Source: Gloeomargarita lithophora Alchichica-D10 (lineage in GTDB: Bacteria > Cyanobacteriota > Cyanobacteriia > Gloeomargaritales > Gloeomargaritaceae). From it: a DNA stretch of 64,000 nt. The stretch is taken from contig NZ_CP017675.1 in assembly GCF_001870225.1 (NCBI RefSeq), forward strand, positions 1,395,531 to 1,459,530. The letters run 5' to 3'. This document shows, in pieces, positions 24,942-33,985 of the stretch. Position numbers and translations under genes: made by a program. Positions within the stretch are counted from its first letter, which is position 1. Each line of letters starts with the position of its first letter. The notes beneath the pieces are model-generated. The model saw only the letters and a list, made by a program, of their open reading frames with translations. It searched no databases and was not told the DNA's origin.

Positions 24942-25365
24942 GGCGGTCTTTGTCCTGGGGTTGTCGCTCCTGCTGGTGGCGGTCTCCCTGACGGCGGTGT
25001 TGATCGCTCTGATTCCGGCGGTGCAGGAAATCGCCCGGGCGGCTCGCAGTATTGACAAATTGGCCGACACCCTCAGCCGGGATTTGCCCCCGACCCTGGA
25101 TGCCCTGCGGCTGACGGGGATGGAAATCAGTGACCTCACCGATGATGTCAGCCAGGGGGTGCAGAGTGCCAACCGCATCGTGGAACAGGTCAATCAAAGT
25201 GTGCAGGGCACCCGCCAAACCGTCCGCCGCACCCAGGCTTCCACCCGCAGTGTTTGGGTGGGGGTAAAGGCGGCTTGGAATACCTGGAAACGTCCAGAAC
25301 CGCCGCCCTACCGCTTACCGCCGGAACGCCAGTCCCTCCCCCAGCCGGAATCCCCCCCCGAATAG
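24934..25365 (+). CDS. DUF948-like membrane protein
   Basis: A GTG start at 24934 gives 143 residues. There is one N-terminal membrane helix (VFVLGLSLLLVAVSLTAVLIALIPAV), then an amphipathic helical stretch with LADTLSRDLPPTLDALRLTG and LTDDVSQGVQSANRIVEQVN, and a proline-rich tail. This layout matches DUF948/YoxC-type proteins. It is translationally coupled to the YtxH gene. Function is unknown, though a role in envelope stress is often suggested for this pairing. Confidence 0.78.
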   Translation: MAEAVFVLGLSLLLVAVSLTAVLIALIPAVQEIARAARSIDKLADTLSRDLPPTLDALRLTGMEISDLTDDVSQGVQSANRIVEQVNQSVQGTRQTVRRTQASTRSVWVGVKAAWNTWKRPEPPPYRLPPERQSLPQPESPPE

Positions 25366-25440
25366 CCGTCAGCAACGGTGCCATTCTCGATATGCTGGGA
25401 ATTGGTAATGAAATTTTATTACCCCACATCTCATCTGCCC

Positions 25441-26784
25441 ATGTCCCTGCCGATTGTGGCCGTTATTGGTCGCCCTAACGTGGGCAAATCTACCCTGGTG
25501 AACCGCATCGCCGGGGGACAGTCAGCGATTGTCTTTGACCAACCGGGCATTACCCGCGACCGCAATTACCGGCCAGCCTTTTGGCGAGACCGGGAATTTT
25601 TGGTGGTGGATACGGGCGGCTTGATTTTTGATGACGATACGGAATTTCTCCCCCAGATTCGCCAGCAGGCCATGACGGCAATGGGCGAGTCCCAGGCGGT
25701 GATTTTGGTGGTGGACGGCCAAACTGGACCCACGGCGGGGGATGCGGAAATTGCCCAGTGGTTGCGCCAACAACCCCTACCCCTGCTTTTGGCGGTGAAT
25801 AAATGTGAATCCGTGACCCAGGGGCTGACCCAGGCCGCCCAATTTTGGGAACTGGGGCTGGGGGAACCCTATCCCGTCTCGGCGGGGCATGGTTCGGGGG
25901 TGGGGGATTTGTTGGATGCGTTGGTGCCCCATCTCCCCTCGGTGGTGGGTGGCTCCGCCCCGGAACCCATCCATGTGGCAATTATCGGGCGACCGAATGT
26001 GGGCAAATCCAGTTTGCTCAATGCCCTGGTGGGTGCGGAGCGGGCGATTGTCAGCCCCATTTCCGGCACCACCCGCGACAGCGTGGATACCCTGGTGGAA
26101 CGGGACGGGCAAAGCTACTGGTTGATTGACACCGCCGGGATTCGCCGCAAAAAGTATGTGGACTACGGCCCGGAATTTTTTAGCATTAACCGGGCATTTA
26201 AGGCCATCCGGCGGGCGGACGTGGTGCTGTTGGTGGTAGATGTCACCGAGGGGGTCACCGACCAGGATTTGAAATTGGCAGACCGGATTATCCAGGACGG
26301 GCGGGCCTGTGTGCTGGTGGTCAACAAATGGGATGCGGTCACCAAAGACAGCCACACCCTCCCCCAGGTGGAGCGGCAACTGCGGAGCCGGTTGTACTTT
26401 TTGGATTGGGCGGATTGTATTTTTATCAGCGCCAAAACCGGCCAACGAGTGGATAAAATCCTTGCCCTGGTGCAAGCCGCCGCCGAGTCCCACCGCCGCC
26501 GGGTCACCACCGCCGTAATTAACGAGGTATTGGCCGATGCCACCGCCTGGCAATCCCCCCCCGCCAACCGCCAGGGTCGCCAAGGCCGCATCTACTACGG
26601 CACCCAAGTCCAGAGCCAGCCCCCCACCATCGCCCTATTTGTCAACGACCCCAAACTTTTTAAGGACAACTACCGCCGCTACCTCGACCACCAATTCCGC
26701 GAACATCTGGGCTTCCGGGGCACCCCTGTCCATCTACTCTGGCGGGGCAAAACCGAACGCCAAGCCCAACGCCAAGCCAACTGA
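25441..26784 (+). CDS. der: Ribosome-assembly GTPase Der (EngA)
   Basis: Der matures the 50S subunit. The 447-residue protein has two consecutive GTPase domains: G1 [11 protein letters not shown] near residue 8 and again [11 protein letters not shown] near 181, with DTGG and DTAGIR switch-II motifs and NKCE/NKWD G4 motifs. A C-terminal KH-like domain ([19 protein letters not shown]) follows. ATG 25441 ([13 protein letters not shown]) is preferred because the longer frame adds 21 unlike residues. Confidence 0.96.
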   Translation: MSLPIVAVIGRPNVGKSTLVNRIAGGQSAIVFDQPGITRDRNYRPAFWRDREFLVVDTGGLIFDDDTEFLPQIRQQAMTAMGESQAVILVVDGQTGPTAGDAEIAQWLRQQPLPLLLAVNKCESVTQGLTQAAQFWELGLGEPYPVSAGHGSGVGDLLDALVPHLPSVVGGSAPEPIHVAIIGRPNVGKSSLLNALVGAERAIVSPISGTTRDSVDTLVERDGQSYWLIDTAGIRRKKYVDYGPEFFSINRAFKAIRRADVVLLVVDVTEGVTDQDLKLADRIIQDGRACVLVVNKWDAVTKDSHTLPQVERQLRSRLYFLDWADCIFISAKTGQRVDKILALVQAAAESHRRRVTTAVINEVLADATAWQSPPANRQGRQGRIYYGTQVQSQPPTIALFVNDPKLFKDNYRRYLDHQFREHLGFRGTPVHLLWRGKTERQAQRQAN

Positions 26785-26970
26785 TCCCCCGTAGTTTTAC
26801 GCAATATCCTGGTGATTTTTCTGCGACCGCTCCCCGGCAAAAACCAGTTCCGATAATTTTTACCATTTATTAACCATTTCATAACCCTAAAGTCTATTAC
26901 AACCGCCGGTATTGGGGTTAGAATTTGGGTAGAAGCGGAACCGATGTACACCGGGTCAGGGGGTAAGTTT

Positions 26971-28197
26971 ATGGCAGAGATGATGCAGATCGAGGCGATG
27001 GATTACCGGGTCAGTGATTTGCCCTACTCGGATTTTTGTGTTGACCCCAGCACCCCCGGCAAGGAAGTATGGCATCGGGTGCAGGAAGATACGGAGTTGT
27101 CCGGGGTAATTTTGCAACGGGAAGACCAACTGGTGGGGATGATTTCCCGGCGGCGTTTTTTGGAACGGATGAGCCGCCCCTACAGTTTAGAAATTTATCT
27201 GAAACGCCCCATTGAAGCGATTTTGGAAGTGGAAAATGTACCTGTTTTAGAAGTTTCAGGGGACGCTCGCATTGATGAAGTCGCCGCCGCCGCCCTGAAT
27301 CGCCCGATTGAATTGGTGTATGAGCCAGTGGTGGTAATTAGTTCTGACCAGCCCCCCCGTTTGGTGGATTTGCACGTATTATTGTTAGCCCAATCCCAGA
27401 TGTTGGCCGCAACCAATGCGATTGTCCAACAAAAAACGGCGGAAACCCAAAGCAGTTTAGACCGGCTGACGGAAGAACAAAATAAGGTACGGGAATATAC
27501 CCGTCTGTTGGAAATCAAACAGATGGAAAACAAACAGCGCAATGACCTTTTGCAGGTGCAACAGAACGAACTCAGCCTTAAAAGCAAGGAAATCGAAGAA
27601 CTCAATGAACGGTTTGTGCGGATTGGTCAACTGCTTTCTTTGGAAGGGAAAAAGGCATTTCAGGCCACCTTCGCCGGGGTCAATAGTATCTGTGGCACCA
27701 CGGATCAAATTATTAATATCGGTGAAGCCCTCGAAAAAGAGTTAGAAGCGGTGGACAGTGCCACGAAAATCATTGAAGATGTGAGCAAGCAGGTGCGCCA
27801 CTTGGCAGTACAGGCCGCCGTGGTCGCCAACCAATCCGGCGGGCAGTTGGCCGGGTTTAGCTACATCACTTCGGAAATTGGCAAATTGGTCAGCCAGACC
27901 TTTGAAGCCAGCAGTCAGGTGAATCGGGTGGCGACCCGCTTTCGCACCAAAATCCAAGAGAACGGGGAAGCGGCGCATTCGACGGCGGAAACCGCCCGTT
28001 CTCTGATCCAAAAAATTCAACGGGCGGAGGTGGCGCTGGCCGAGTTGGAACAGGTGGTCGGTACCGCCTTGACCCCCACCAGTTCCCCGGAGCAAATCCA
28101 AACCCTGATGCGGGAAGGGGATGCCTCCACTACCCGCCTGCAAACGGTGGAAGACCCCACGACCCAAGTGCAATCCGAGGCGGCCAGCGGGGGTTGA
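26971..28197 (+). CDS. CBS-domain and coiled-coil MCP-like signalling protein
   Basis: The N-terminal 130 residues resemble a CBS-like sensor (LPYSDFCVDPSTPGKEV, GVILQREDQLVGMISRRRFLERM). Residues 150-230 form a long coiled coil. The C-terminal half has an MCP signalling-like helical hairpin with VSKQVRHLAVQAAVVANQSGG and SYITSEIGKLVSQTFEASSQV. No membrane segment is present, so it is a soluble signal integrator. ATG 26971 (MAEMMQIEAMDY) is used; an ATG at 26944 is also possible. No cheA or cheW gene is nearby. Assignment of both domain types is by pattern only. Confidence 0.6.
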   Translation: MAEMMQIEAMDYRVSDLPYSDFCVDPSTPGKEVWHRVQEDTELSGVILQREDQLVGMISRRRFLERMSRPYSLEIYLKRPIEAILEVENVPVLEVSGDARIDEVAAAALNRPIELVYEPVVVISSDQPPRLVDLHVLLLAQSQMLAATNAIVQQKTAETQSSLDRLTEEQNKVREYTRLLEIKQMENKQRNDLLQVQQNELSLKSKEIEELNERFVRIGQLLSLEGKKAFQATFAGVNSICGTTDQIINIGEALEKELEAVDSATKIIEDVSKQVRHLAVQAAVVANQSGGQLAGFSYITSEIGKLVSQTFEASSQVNRVATRFRTKIQENGEAAHSTAETARSLIQKIQRAEVALAELEQVVGTALTPTSSPEQIQTLMREGDASTTRLQTVEDPTTQVQSEAASGG

Positions 28198-28206
28198 TGC
28201 CGCCCG

Positions 28207-28893
28207 TTACTTCTCCGGCTCTACCCCCAACGCCCGCAGTTGAGCCGCCAGCCGTTCTGCCCGCTGGTATTGCAATTCTGCCCGTTGTTCCGATTGCTCT
28301 AGCCGTTGTGCCAATTGCACCATGGTCAAGAAAGGCCGACCATCGGGGCAATAGAGGCTAAGCTGATTATCCGTCCAGCCAAACCGGATGCCGAGGCGGG
28401 GACTCACCCAGTCGGCCATATCCTCGATGACCATGAGTTCGCCCTCCAGCCGTTGGCACCCGGTCAAATCCTGGCGGTCTGGATGGTAAATGTAATACTC
28501 TTCCACCCCGTAATGGTCATAAAATTTGAACTTTTTCGCCATTTCCTTCAAGGTATTGCTGGGGGAAAGAATTTCAAATACCACCTGGGGGGGAATCTGC
28601 TCCTCCTGCCATTGCTGATAGGAACCCCGTTGTCCCTTCGGTCGCCCCAAGACCACCATCACATCCGGTGCCACCCGCATATCTGGCCGCCCTTCGACCG
28701 GATACCACAACAAATCGCCCCCCACAAACACCTGCGGCTGGTCAGCAAACAACCATTCCAAATTCTCCTTGATCAGCACAATCCAGTTAAACTGCACCGT
28801 ATTATCTGCCATGGGCTGACCATCACTGTCGGGATAAATAATCTTTGGATGCGGTGCCAGGGTCATCGTTACCACTGGGGAAGGTATCTCCAT
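28207..28893 (-). CDS. Uma2 family protein with C-terminal coiled-coil tail
   Basis: The 228-residue product has VGGDLLWYPVEGRPDMRVAPDVMVVLG, QVVFEILSPSNTLKEMAKKFKFYDHYGVEEYYIY, then a charged tail (QRLEQSEQRAELQYQRAERLAAQLRALGVEPEK, a heptad-like run). The core matches Uma2. The tail may mediate self-association. It ends 10 bp before the convergent CBS-protein stop. Role unknown. Confidence 0.85.
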   Translation of the reverse strand: MEIPSPVVTMTLAPHPKIIYPDSDGQPMADNTVQFNWIVLIKENLEWLFADQPQVFVGGDLLWYPVEGRPDMRVAPDVMVVLGRPKGQRGSYQQWQEEQIPPQVVFEILSPSNTLKEMAKKFKFYDHYGVEEYYIYHPDRQDLTGCQRLEGELMVIEDMADWVSPRLGIRFGWTDNQLSLYCPDGRPFLTMVQLAQRLEQSEQRAELQYQRAERLAAQLRALGVEPEK

Positions 28894-29017
28894 TGTACGT
28901 GATTGCTCACTTTACAGTGGTAGAGTACAGCATTCGTGGAATGTAACGATTGCTGAGAACCAAGTCCGGGGGCAAACACTTTGCACCATTCATAATGTGA
29001 TTGCTAGATCATTTTTG

Positions 29018-29127
29018 GGGCATTTCCACTTATTTACAGCACCAGAAAGTTAGCTCGCTGGAATGCCCATATTATTGAGAACCAAGTCCGGGGGCTGCCC
29101 CCCGGCGACCTATTTTTAGAAGTGTCT
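29018..29127. mobile_element. MITE-like dispersed element, type A copy 2 (degenerate)
   Basis: The sequence GGGCATTTCCACTTATTT...GAGAACCAAG...CCTATTTTTAGAAGTGTC follows the order of type A elements, with diverged ends. A further partial piece with GAGAACCAAGTCCGGGGGC lies just upstream at about 28950-28980. The 262-bp gap between the Uma2 and nnr genes holds no other feature that I can see. Confidence 0.65.
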
Positions 29128-29155
29128 TTTTGCACCCATCCTTGGAGCGCACTGC

Positions 29156-30712
29156 TTATTTTTTCCCAGGCGCAACTGCCTGGATCAACTGTCCTAAAAC
29201 GGTAGCCAAATCATTAGTTAATTGTTGGGGGTGAACGCTGAGTTCGCCGTACTGTTTTGCTAACCATAACCCCGTCTGGGCGTGCCACCATACCCCGGCC
29301 TGCACCAGTGCCGTTAAATCCCGATTTTGTTTTACCCCCTGCGCCAGTAACCCGCCCAACAACCCGGTCAAAACATCGCCACTGCCCCCCCGCGCCAAAC
29401 CGGGCGTACTTGCGGGGTTGACCGCCAAAGCTCCATCGGGTAGGGCAATAATTGTCCGGGCACCCTTGAGTACCACAACCGCATGAGCTATCTGCGCCGC
29501 CTGCTGTGCCGCCTGCACCCGCTGGGTTAAATCAAGCTGGGGGAATAACCGTTGCCATTCACCCTCGTGGGGGGTGAGGACAGTAAACCCAGGGCGTTGA
29601 CCCGACCAAGGGGCAAGTATATTTAGTGCATCTGCATCACAAAGTATCGGTAGATTAGTTGAAAATACGGTTTGGACAATACCTTGGGCAGAGCGGGTCA
29701 ACCCCGGCCCAATGGCAATAAAATCATAGCCAGTTAAGGCCACGGGTAATGCGGCTATTGTACCTGCATCCGTTTCTGGACAGGGGAGGATCACCGCTTC
29801 CGGGACTGCCAATGTAATTGTATTTTTTAGGGATTCTGGTACTGCGATTGTCAGCATTCCCACCCCACTGGCTCGTGCCCCCAACGCCGCCAAGACCGCT
29901 GCGCCGGGGTAGGTTTGGGAACCGCAAACCAATAGCAGATGGCCGCATTGGTACTTGTGAATCACGGGGGGGCGGGGGATGGGTAATGCCCGTAGCATGG
30001 CTCTGGAAGTCAACCGAGTCATGGGGGGCGAGGTGTGGATTCCTTGGGTGATGGCCTGGGCAGGAATATCAAAATCAACCCGTTCTAAAATACCCACATA
30101 ATCCTGCGCCACATCTTGCCACAATCCCAATTTCCAGAGTCCCAAACAAAGGGTTCGATGGGCGCGAATGGCGATAGGCTGGGGTTGCCCCGTATCCGTA
30201 TGTAGTCCCGAAGGCAAATCAATACTAATTACTGTGGAATGCCAGGTGTTGATGGTATGAATTAAATCAGCTAATTCTGGGGATAATTCCCGTTCTAAAC
30301 CCAACCCAAACAGGCCATCAATCCACACATCACAGGGGTTAGATTCTGGTAGGTTTTCGCAAAAAGGAATCCCTAAATAATGGGCATAGTTTTTATGGGC
30401 GAGGGTTAATGGTTTTGCGTGTTGAAAGGGATGATAAATGGTTGTTCCATAACCTTTTTGCCACAATTCCCGTGCCACCACTAAGGTATCAGCTCCATTG
30501 TGCCCTGGCCCGACCAGCAGACCAATTTTTTGCCCCTGGGGGATCAATTCGATTAAACGGTGGGCGATCTTACCCGCTACTTTTTCCATGAGGGCGGCGA
30601 CGGGCAATCCTTGGGCGAACAATTCCTGTTCGATACAGCGCATTTGGGCCGCTGTCACCAGAATGGATTCTGGGTCAAAAGGTGAACCGGTTTTAGTCAT
30701 ATTTTTAATCAT
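29156..30712 (-). CDS. nnr: Bifunctional NAD(P)H-hydrate repair enzyme Nnr
   Basis: Nnr repairs damaged nicotinamide coenzymes. The N-terminal YjeF-type epimerase domain (residues 1-230; ELFAQGLPVAALME, GPGHNGADTLVVARELW) interconverts R and S hydrates. The C-terminal carbohydrate-kinase-like dehydratase (residues 240-510; GSQTYPGAAVLAALGA, VLTPHEGEWQRLFP, GLARGGSGDVLTGLLGGLLA) removes water using ADP or ATP. The 518-residue length is normal for the fused enzyme. A type A element lies 6 bp upstream of its start and may carry or disturb its promoter. Confidence 0.95.
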   Translation of the reverse strand: MIKNMTKTGSPFDPESILVTAAQMRCIEQELFAQGLPVAALMEKVAGKIAHRLIELIPQGQKIGLLVGPGHNGADTLVVARELWQKGYGTTIYHPFQHAKPLTLAHKNYAHYLGIPFCENLPESNPCDVWIDGLFGLGLERELSPELADLIHTINTWHSTVISIDLPSGLHTDTGQPQPIAIRAHRTLCLGLWKLGLWQDVAQDYVGILERVDFDIPAQAITQGIHTSPPMTRLTSRAMLRALPIPRPPVIHKYQCGHLLLVCGSQTYPGAAVLAALGARASGVGMLTIAVPESLKNTITLAVPEAVILPCPETDAGTIAALPVALTGYDFIAIGPGLTRSAQGIVQTVFSTNLPILCDADALNILAPWSGQRPGFTVLTPHEGEWQRLFPQLDLTQRVQAAQQAAQIAHAVVVLKGARTIIALPDGALAVNPASTPGLARGGSGDVLTGLLGGLLAQGVKQNRDLTALVQAGVWWHAQTGLWLAKQYGELSVHPQQLTNDLATVLGQLIQAVAPGKK

Positions 30713-30718
30713 ATTTTT

Positions 30719-30840
30719 AGGGTACCTCTATTTATTGGAACCAACCAAAAATCTGATCGCTGGAATGTAGAGACTCTGGAGAACCAGTGGCGGGGGGTGC
30801 CCCCCTGCGACCGCTAATTTGCAATTTATAGAGGCGCCCT
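30719..30840. mobile_element. MITE-like dispersed element, type A copy 3
   Basis: The 122-bp element has ends AGGGTACCTCTA and TAGAGGCGCCCT, near-perfect inverted ends, with core GGGGGGTGCCCCCC. It fills the divergent gap between nnr and the peroxiredoxin gene. TTTTTA on the left and TTTAG on the right flank it. Confidence 0.82.
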
Positions 30841-30926
30841 TTAGCTATATTTTATCCATAATTTTATCCGCAACACTTTGGGGGGAATCGGCTAGAATAA
30901 AACCGTTTATTTCTAAGGTATCACCG

Positions 30927-31463
30927 ATGCAACGGCGGACATTGCTGGGGGGATTGGCGGTTTCGCTGGGGGGCTATCTGGCCTGGGGAGAACCGGCTTG
31001 GGCGTTGGGGGGGACGTTGCCGGAGCTTGACCAACCCGCACCGACGTTTGCTTTGCCCAGTTTGGAGCATCGGCAGGTCAACCTGGCGGATTACCGGGGT
31101 CAATGGGTGGTGTTGTACTTTTATCCGAAGGATTTTACTTCGGGTTGTACGTTGGAAGCCCGCCGGTTTCAGCAGGATTTGGCTCAGTACCAGGAACGGG
31201 GGGTGCAGATTGTGGGGGTGAGTGCGGATTCGGTGGACTCCCATGCGGAATTTTGTGACAGTGAGGGGCTGAAATTTCCCCTGTTGGCGGATACGGATGG
31301 GGCGGTGAGTCGCGCCTATGGGTCTTGGCTGGGGTTTATTTCCCTGCGGCACACGTTTATTATTGACCCGGAGGGGGTGGTGCGGGCGCGGTTTGTTAAG
31401 GTGAATCCGGCGGTGCATAGCCGGGAAGTGTTGGCGAAGTTGGACGAATTGCGTCTGGGGTAA
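30927..31463 (+). CDS. Thylakoid/periplasm-targeted peroxiredoxin (PrxQ/Bcp type)
   Basis: The 178-residue product starts MQRRTLLGGLAVSLGGYLAW with an RR pair and hydrophobic segment, compatible with Tat export. The mature part has the thioredoxin fold, with peroxidatic Cys in TSGCTLEARRFQ. PrxQ normally has a resolving Cys five residues later, where this protein has Arg. The only other Cys is in EFCDSEGL. It may therefore work as a one-Cys or atypical two-Cys enzyme. ATG 30927 is preferred. Its stop overlaps the dprA start. Confidence 0.85.
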   Translation: MQRRTLLGGLAVSLGGYLAWGEPAWALGGTLPELDQPAPTFALPSLEHRQVNLADYRGQWVVLYFYPKDFTSGCTLEARRFQQDLAQYQERGVQIVGVSADSVDSHAEFCDSEGLKFPLLADTDGAVSRAYGSWLGFISLRHTFIIDPEGVVRARFVKVNPAVHSREVLAKLDELRLG

Positions 31464-32542
31464 TGCCGGAAGCCGCCTATTGGTTGGCCTGGACGCAGGT
31501 TCCTGGGATCGGAGCGGTTTTGGCGCAACGGTTGTGGCAGCATTTTGGCACGCTGGAGCGGGCGTGGCTGGCACCGGGGGATGAGTTGCTGTCGGTGCCG
31601 GGGCTGGGTATGCAGTTGGTGACGGGGATTTTGTCCACCCGTCCCACGCTTGATCCGCAAAATTTGTATTATCAATGGATTGCCAAAAATTCCCATTTCT
31701 GGACACCGGGGGATGCGGATTACCCCCAATTGTTGCGGGAAATTCCTGACCCGCCGCCGCTTTTGTACTATGCGGGGCATCCCCAGCCAGCGGAATTGAC
31801 GGGTAAGGTGCCGATGATCGGGGTGGTGGGCACCCGCGAGCCTTCTCCCTATGGCCGCAAGTGGACGGAAAAGTTGGTGCAGGGGTTGGTGTCCCAGGGG
31901 TGGGCGGTGGTTTCGGGTTTGGCGGCGGGGATTGATACGGCGGCGCATCGGGCCTGTTTGCAGGCGGGGGGACGCACCTGGGCGGTGTTGGGAACGGGGG
32001 TGGATCAGGTGTACCCACCGGGAAATCGCCCCTTGCATCAGGAGATTGGCGATCAGGGGGTGTTGCTCAGCGAATATGCCGCTGGCACCGGGCCAGACCG
32101 GATACATTTCCCCCGCCGAAATCGGATTATTGTCGGTTTGTGTCGGGCGATTCTGATTACGGAGGCACCCCTGCGCTCCGGGGCGTTGATCACGGCGGAA
32201 TTTGCCTGTCAGTACAATCGGGATGTGTACGTTTTGCCCGGTTCGTTGGATAATGCCGCTTCTTTGGGGTGTTTGCATTTGGTGAATCAAGGGGCGCAGC
32301 TCATTTTGGGGGTGGAGCATTTACTCGAATTGCTTGGCTCTACGCCAGCGTTGGCCGTTGCTTTACCGGTAGTCCCCCCGGAATTGGCGGGGATTTTTGA
32401 TTTAATTACAACGGAACCCATGACCTTTGATGCCATTGTTACCGCCAGTGGTCAACCCACCAATCAGGTGGCCAATGCCCTCTTGGAATTGGAATTGAGC
32501 GGTCATATTACCCAACTGCCCGGACTGCGGTATCAGCGTTAG
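31463..32542 (+). CDS. dprA: DNA processing protein DprA
   Basis: DprA loads RecA onto incoming single-stranded DNA during natural transformation. The 359-residue protein has an N-terminal helical region (LAWTQVPGIGAVLAQRLW), a Rossmann-like core (GVVGTREPSPYGRKW, VSGLAAGIDTAAHR, LGTGVDQVYPPGNR, GPDRIHFPRRNRII), and a C-terminal winged-helix tail. Its ATG overlaps the previous stop. Its TAG stop coincides with the start of a dispersed repeat element, which continues to 32654. Confidence 0.95.
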   Translation: MPEAAYWLAWTQVPGIGAVLAQRLWQHFGTLERAWLAPGDELLSVPGLGMQLVTGILSTRPTLDPQNLYYQWIAKNSHFWTPGDADYPQLLREIPDPPPLLYYAGHPQPAELTGKVPMIGVVGTREPSPYGRKWTEKLVQGLVSQGWAVVSGLAAGIDTAAHRACLQAGGRTWAVLGTGVDQVYPPGNRPLHQEIGDQGVLLSEYAAGTGPDRIHFPRRNRIIVGLCRAILITEAPLRSGALITAEFACQYNRDVYVLPGSLDNAASLGCLHLVNQGAQLILGVEHLLELLGSTPALAVALPVVPPELAGIFDLITTEPMTFDAIVTASGQPTNQVANALLELELSGHITQLPGLRYQR

Positions 32543-32654
32543 GAGACTCCTAAAAATAGCTCGCAGGGCGCCATCCCCGGACTTGGTTTTTCTGAATATT
32601 TGTATGCCTACGGCACGCAGGCTAACGCCAATTGGGTGGGATTGTTGTAGCTAT
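32541..32654. mobile_element. Hybrid MITE-like element between dprA and gltS stops
   Basis: The left end (AGGAGACTCCTAAAAATAGC) is type A and the right end (GTGGGATTGTTGTAGCTATA) type B. The core is GGGCGCCATCCCCGG. It also holds TGCCTACGGCACGC, a short palindrome. The element fills the whole gap between the convergent stop codons of dprA (32542) and gltS (32656-32658). Confidence 0.75.
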
Positions 32655-32655
32655 A

Positions 32656-33864
32656 TCAGCCAATCAAATGCAAGAACCGTTGAATCACCAAAGCATTACT
32701 AATATCAATAAAAAACGCCCCCACCAAGGGCAAGATAATAAACGCCTGCGGGGAAGCTCCAAACTCCTGGGTCACCGCATTCATATTGGCAATCGCCGTA
32801 GGGGTTGCCCCCAAGGTCAATCCCGAATAACCCGCCGCAATCACAGCGGCATCATAATTGCGCCCCATGATAGGAAAAACAAACCCCACCGTGTAGGCAA
32901 TACTCACCGCTAATTGCGCCGCTAGCACCAACCCCATAGACACCCCCATCCCCGCCAACGTCCACAACTGTAAACTCATCAACGACATCGCCAAAAATAG
33001 CCCCAAACTCAGGTCAGAAATTAAGGCCAAAGAAGGCGTACCCGCAGGCCAAGCAAATCGTTGAAACAGCCAAGGAACGGTATTTGTAAATATAATCCCC
33101 GCCAATAAACAGGCCACAAAATCCGGCAGGCGAAGTCCTAAATCCGCAATAATTTCATTCAATTTCAGCCCCAAACCAATGGTTATGCCCAGCACCAATA
33201 GGGAATTGAGCATCGTACCATAATCAATTTTTACCCCCGCCTGATGATGGCGAATACCAATAGTGAGGTCTTCCCCACCATGTTCGGTTTGGAGTCCATG
33301 TTTGAGAATTAAAAACTTGGCCGTTGGGCCGCCAACCAATCCCCCTAAAATCAAACCAAAGGTGGCACTGGCAATCCCCAATTCTGGAGCGTTAGCAATC
33401 CCATAATCCTGTTGTAAAATCGGTGCCCAAGCAATCACCGTCCCATGCCCGCCACTCAAGGAAATTGAACCGGCAATCAATCCCAGAATTTTGGGCAATC
33501 CCAACCAACTCGCCATCGCCAATCCGGTTAAATTCTGGATGAATAAATACATCACTGCCGTCACCAAAAGAATCAGCAGCGGTCGCCCCCCCCGGAGTAG
33601 GGTTTCCACCCGCGAAGATAGCCCAATGGTGGTGAAAAAAATAATCAGAAAGGCATCGCGAATATTTAAACTAAAGGCGACCTGCCATTGGAATAAAATA
33701 TAAATCAAGCCAAACAATATCGAAGCCAAAATCCCCCCGGAAACCGCATCAGGAATATTAAAGGCTTGCAAAAATCGGATGCGGTAGGTGAGATATTTAC
33801 CCAGGTACAGCACCAGAATCGCAACAATAATGGTTTGGCGAGTATCAGCGGTAAAAACATTCAT
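32656..33864 (-). CDS. gltS: Sodium/glutamate symporter GltS
   Basis: GltS imports glutamate with sodium. The 402-residue protein has about ten hydrophobic segments and the duplicated family signature GGHGTVIAWAP near residue 145, with PDFVACLLAGII and GATPTAIANMNAVT in the second half. The N-terminal MNVFTADTRQTIIVAILVLYLG start is normal. It is monocistronic. Confidence 0.93.
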   Translation of the reverse strand: MNVFTADTRQTIIVAILVLYLGKYLTYRIRFLQAFNIPDAVSGGILASILFGLIYILFQWQVAFSLNIRDAFLIIFFTTIGLSSRVETLLRGGRPLLILLVTAVMYLFIQNLTGLAMASWLGLPKILGLIAGSISLSGGHGTVIAWAPILQQDYGIANAPELGIASATFGLILGGLVGGPTAKFLILKHGLQTEHGGEDLTIGIRHHQAGVKIDYGTMLNSLLVLGITIGLGLKLNEIIADLGLRLPDFVACLLAGIIFTNTVPWLFQRFAWPAGTPSLALISDLSLGLFLAMSLMSLQLWTLAGMGVSMGLVLAAQLAVSIAYTVGFVFPIMGRNYDAAVIAAGYSGLTLGATPTAIANMNAVTQEFGASPQAFIILPLVGAFFIDISNALVIQRFLHLIG

Positions 33865-33985
33865 GGCCTAGCCCTCTGGCAATTTTTGATCACGATTGCA
33901 TCCAAAACCTGCTGAACCCTGGTGCCCCCACCCACACTGAAATCATAAAATGAAACCGGGAATTTCCCTAGAATTGATACCAACC

